A stretch of DNA of 64,000 nucleotides from Burkholderiaceae bacterium (lineage in GTDB: Bacteria; Pseudomonadota; Gammaproteobacteria; Burkholderiales; Burkholderiaceae_B): NCBI GenBank assembly GCA_030728985.1, contig JANQYI010000008.1, positions 46,966 to 110,965 of the forward strand, read 5' to 3'. Shown in pieces: positions 61,511 to 64,000 of this stretch (position 1 is its first letter; every line of letters starts with the position of its first letter). The notes beneath the pieces were generated by a model. That model did not search any database and was not told the origin of the DNA. It saw only the letters and a program-made list of their open reading frames with translations. The position numbers and the translations under genes were made by a program.

Positions 61511-62785
61511 CTAACGGCGTTCGGATCCAGACGGAAATATACGAGGCAGCCAGCCCAACAACTGTTGACGCTCGGCCTCTTCACTCTGATTGAGTGCCGC
61601 CAACGTACCATGCAAATATTTTTGTGTCAGACCATGTGCGAGCTGTTCGAGAACGGCCTCGGGGGACTCTCCCTTGGCCAGCATCCGGCGCGCGCGCTCT
61701 AGTTCTTGTGCCTGCACCGCCTGCGCAGTTGTTTGCAAATCACGGATTACAGGTACATTGGCTCTGACTTGCATCCAGTGCATAAAGTTTCTGACGCGGG
61801 TATCAATGATGGCCTCGGCCTGCACCACGGCAGAACGCCTGGCCTCTGTACCAGTTTGCACGACGGAGGCCAGATCATCGACTGAGTACAGATAAACATC
61901 GTCAAGCTGCGCAACCTCAGGCTCAATATCCCGGGGTACGGCCAAGTCAACCATCACAATCGGTTTGCGCTTCCGCTGTTTTGTAGCGCGTTCGACCATA
62001 CCCAGACCCAATAAGGGCAAGGTACTGGCCGTACAGGACACCACCACGTCAAATTCTGCCAAACGATCTGGTAAATCTGCTAACCGCATGGTGGTCGCTG
62101 AGAAACGTGTCGCCAGAGACTCTGCGCGTTCAAGGGTACGGTTGGCAACCACGATCGCACCTGGCTGACGGGCGGCGAAGTGTGTGGCACACAGCTCAAT
62201 CATCTCGCCAGCACCAATAAAAAGCACCTTGGAAGTCGTCAACTCGCCAAAAATGCGCTCGGCGAGTCGCACGGCCGCAGCGGCCATCGAGACGGATTGT
62301 GCGCCAATTGCCGTTGTAGAGCGGACTTCTTTGGCTACGGAGAAAGTGCGTTGAAAGAGCTGGTGCAACAAGGTACCAAGCGCGCCTGCATCGCTCGCCG
62401 TACGCACTGCATCTTTCATTTGACCCAGGATTTGCGGCTCTCCCAACACCATCGAGTCCAAGCCACTCGCGACACGAAAAGCATGGCGGACAGCGTCGTC
62501 TCGTCCATGCAGATAAACATGGGGCGCAAGCTCGCCCGCCTCGATCCGGTTGAAGTCAGCGAGCCAAGCGGGTAACTGTTGGGCGACTTGCGGCTCAGCC
62601 GCGCAATAAAGCTCAGTGCGATTACAGGTAGAGAGAATTGCAGCCTCTTTGACCGCGCCACCAAACGCTTGGCGCAACGCATTTAATGCGGGTTGGACCA
62701 AGTCCTCAGGCATGGATACGCGCTCGCGCACCGCAACAGGTGCCGAGACGTGATTCAACCCGAGAGCGAGGACGCTAACCGACAT
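61511..62785 (-). CDS. hemA: glutamyl-tRNA reductase
   Basis: First committed step of haem synthesis by the C5 route: NADPH-dependent reduction of Glu-tRNA(Glu). 424 residues from ATG 62785 ([17 protein letters not shown]). Catalytic cysteine 54 in [43 protein letters not shown] (NADPH) and the C-terminal dimerisation helices. No clear Shine-Dalgarno. Upstream frame extension to 62857 looks non-coding. A TATAAT near 62823-62830 may be its promoter -10, without a good -35. Confidence 0.95.
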   Translation of the reverse strand: MSVSVLALGLNHVSAPVAVRERVSMPEDLVQPALNALRQAFGGAVKEAAILSTCNRTELYCAAEPQVAQQLPAWLADFNRIEAGELAPHVYLHGRDDAVRHAFRVASGLDSMVLGEPQILGQMKDAVRTASDAGALGTLLHQLFQRTFSVAKEVRSTTAIGAQSVSMAAAAVRLAERIFGELTTSKVLFIGAGEMIELCATHFAARQPGAIVVANRTLERAESLATRFSATTMRLADLPDRLAEFDVVVSCTASTLPLLGLGMVERATKQRKRKPIVMVDLAVPRDIEPEVAQLDDVYLYSVDDLASVVQTGTEARRSAVVQAEAIIDTRVRNFMHWMQVRANVPVIRDLQTTAQAVQAQELERARRMLAKGESPEAVLEQLAHGLTQKYLHGTLAALNQSEEAERQQLLGWLPRIFPSGSERR

Positions 62786-62918
62786 GGATAAAGGAATTTT
62801 TATTTGATCTACGTAACAACACTTATTATAAGGGTGCATGGCGGCTTTTAGGCGCAAAGCCCACGTCTGGGCTCCGAACCTGTGGATTTACGTACAATTC
62901 AACGCACAGGAGATCTAA

Positions 62919-63899
62919 ATGAACATTCAAAAAATAATCATTCGTACTGCACTCGCCCTTTTACCGCTGTTGGCGATCCAACAAACAATCGCCAATACTG
63001 ACTATCCCAACAAACCCATCCGCATCGTCGTGGCTTATGCACCTGGCGGCTCGACAGATATCGTAGCCAGACTATTTGCCCAAGAGCTCGGTACGAAGCT
63101 TGGTCAGCCCGTATTGGTCGAAAACCGTGCTGGCGCCGGTACGCTGATCGGTACAGACTCAGTCATTAAAGCTGCGCCCGACGGCTACACGCTGTTTTGG
63201 GGTACCCCCGCTACCGTGATTACCCCACTCTTACACAAAAAACCGACCTATAACGTCCTGAAAGATCTGCAACCCGTCTCGTTAGCGACCACCCAGTCCA
63301 TGGGCGTCTTAGTTTCGGCCTCTATCGGCATCAATAGTGTCAGCGATCTGATTAAGTATGCAAAAGCCAACCCTGGCAAGGTAAATTTTGCTTCTTCAGG
63401 AAACGGCTCGGCTCAACACTTAGCCGCAGAGGCCCTCAACGATGCCGCCAAGATCAACATGCTCCACATCCCCTATAAAGGTGCTGGTGTCGCGCTCAAT
63501 GATCTCGTTGCAGGACGGGTCGATGTCATGATCTCTTCTCTGGTCAGTAACATGATGGCGCAAGTCAAAGACGGTCGAATCAAACTCATCGCGACCACAG
63601 GTCCCCAGCGCAGCAATGCTTTAAATAATATCCCTACTGTTGCAGAAGGTGGCGTACCGAATTTTGGTATCCGAACCTGGACGGCGATGTTTGCGCCAGC
63701 CAACACACCGCCCGATGTCGTCGCTAAGCTCAATCGCGCCATGGCTGAGATACAAAAAGATGGCAACATTCAAAAGAAGATTGAAAATCAGGCGATGGAT
63801 GTTACCGTGGTATCCCCACAGGAGCTCAGCACCATGCTCGCCAAGGAAAGTGACTTTTATTCTGCCATCCTTAAACGGACCAGCACCAAGCTCGACTGA
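62919..63899 (+). CDS. Bug-family periplasmic receptor (tripartite tricarboxylate transporter substrate binding)
   Basis: Extracytoplasmic receptor of 326 residues. AGGAG is seven bases before the ATG. A signal peptide of about 24 residues ends TIAN, followed by the family hallmark YPNKPIRIVVAYAPGGSTDIVARL and the AGAGTLIGTD and PGKVNFASSG segments of the two-lobe fold. Bug proteins are greatly expanded in Bordetella and relatives and often lack nearby TctAB transport genes, as here. The ligand is unknown. Divergent from hemA; tRNA-Phe follows 41 bases later. Confidence 0.95.
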   Translation: MNIQKIIIRTALALLPLLAIQQTIANTDYPNKPIRIVVAYAPGGSTDIVARLFAQELGTKLGQPVLVENRAGAGTLIGTDSVIKAAPDGYTLFWGTPATVITPLLHKKPTYNVLKDLQPVSLATTQSMGVLVSASIGINSVSDLIKYAKANPGKVNFASSGNGSAQHLAAEALNDAAKINMLHIPYKGAGVALNDLVAGRVDVMISSLVSNMMAQVKDGRIKLIATTGPQRSNALNNIPTVAEGGVPNFGIRTWTAMFAPANTPPDVVAKLNRAMAEIQKDGNIQKKIENQAMDVTVVSPQELSTMLAKESDFYSAILKRTSTKLD

Positions 63900-63940
63900 G
63901 CATGCTTGCCTGAATTGGTGTAATATTTCGTCCTTCAGTT

Positions 63941-64000
63941 GGCCCGGTAGCTCAGTCGGTAGAGCAGAGGATTGAAAATCCTTGTGTCGGTGGTTCGATT
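63941..64000 (+). tRNA. tRNA-Phe (anticodon GAA), truncated by the window end
   Basis: GGCCCGG acceptor strand, TAGCTCAG D-arm, anticodon stem around GATTGAAAATC with anticodon GAA, then the variable loop and TTCGATT of the T-arm where the window stops, so about 16 bases are missing. The D-arm and anticodon arm match the common bacterial tRNA-Phe form. Confidence 0.92.

Overview
This window reads as core chromosome of a betaproteobacterium in the order Burkholderiales, most probably an Alcaligenaceae (Bordetella/Advenella/Pusillimonas-like) organism with moderate GC. The signs are a Bug-type tricarboxylate receptor, a DUF3460-scpA-panC cluster, an AapJQMP amino-acid importer, an E. coli-type GshA, a metX-metW pair behind what looks like a SAM-II riboswitch, and mreBCD-mrdA-rodA divergent from gatCAB. 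I see no prophage, insertion sequence, CRISPR array, rRNA operon or defence island. The taxon call is inference from gene content only.

Layout, left to right. 1-6094 (minus): end of an RND efflux operon (adaptor plus a permease cut by the window edge), zapD, coaE and a shortened prepilin peptidase. 6194-7236: an NlpE-like lipoprotein gene tail-to-tail with a stand-alone LuxR/FixJ-type HTH gene that has a perfect lux-box-like palindrome upstream. 7300-10710: panC, scpA, DUF3460 and an MFS drug exporter. 10716-17749 (minus): a TAXI-type TRAP transporter and the aapJQMP ABC importer. 17948-20693 (plus): ftsE, ftsX, mutY. 20713-26297 (minus): the rod-shape operon mreB-mreC-mreD-mrdA-rodA. 26447-29746 (plus): gatCAB. 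29743-35411: pyrE, xthA, an AmpG-like permease, metW-metX, a second stand-alone LuxR-type HTH gene and a lipoprotein. 35544-44310: gshA, tRNA-Arg, a dihaem cytochrome c, a 3-hydroxyacyl-CoA dehydrogenase, rep and priA. 44311-54422: a leader with a perfect DnaA box, hemE, an unusual pseudo-receiver/Fis regulator and the complete atpIBEFHAGDC operon behind a near-consensus sigma-70 promoter. 54507-64000: enoyl-CoA hydratase, an M61 peptidase, selU-ttcA, grxD, prmC-prfA-hemA, a Bug receptor and the start of tRNA-Phe.

Functionally the window couples envelope elongation and division (MreBCD, PBP2, RodA, FtsEX, ZapD), translation quality (GatCAB, PrfA/PrmC, SelU, TtcA), haem synthesis (HemA, HemE), the ATP synthase, methionine, pantothenate and glutathione synthesis, DNA maintenance (Rep, PriA, MutY, XthA, ScpA), and uptake of amino acids and organic acids. 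Most genes are tightly packed, with ATGA or 1-4 base overlaps.

No wholly new multigene system is evident. The least explained items are: two stand-alone GerE-type HTH proteins, each tail-to-tail with a lipoprotein gene, one under a lux-box-like palindrome; a receiver-like/Fis-HTH regulator that lacks the phospho-acceptor; a prepilin peptidase without its cysteine-rich domain; a plus-strand terminator embedded in the end of rep with no recognised gene feeding it; and a perfect DnaA box in the priA leader.
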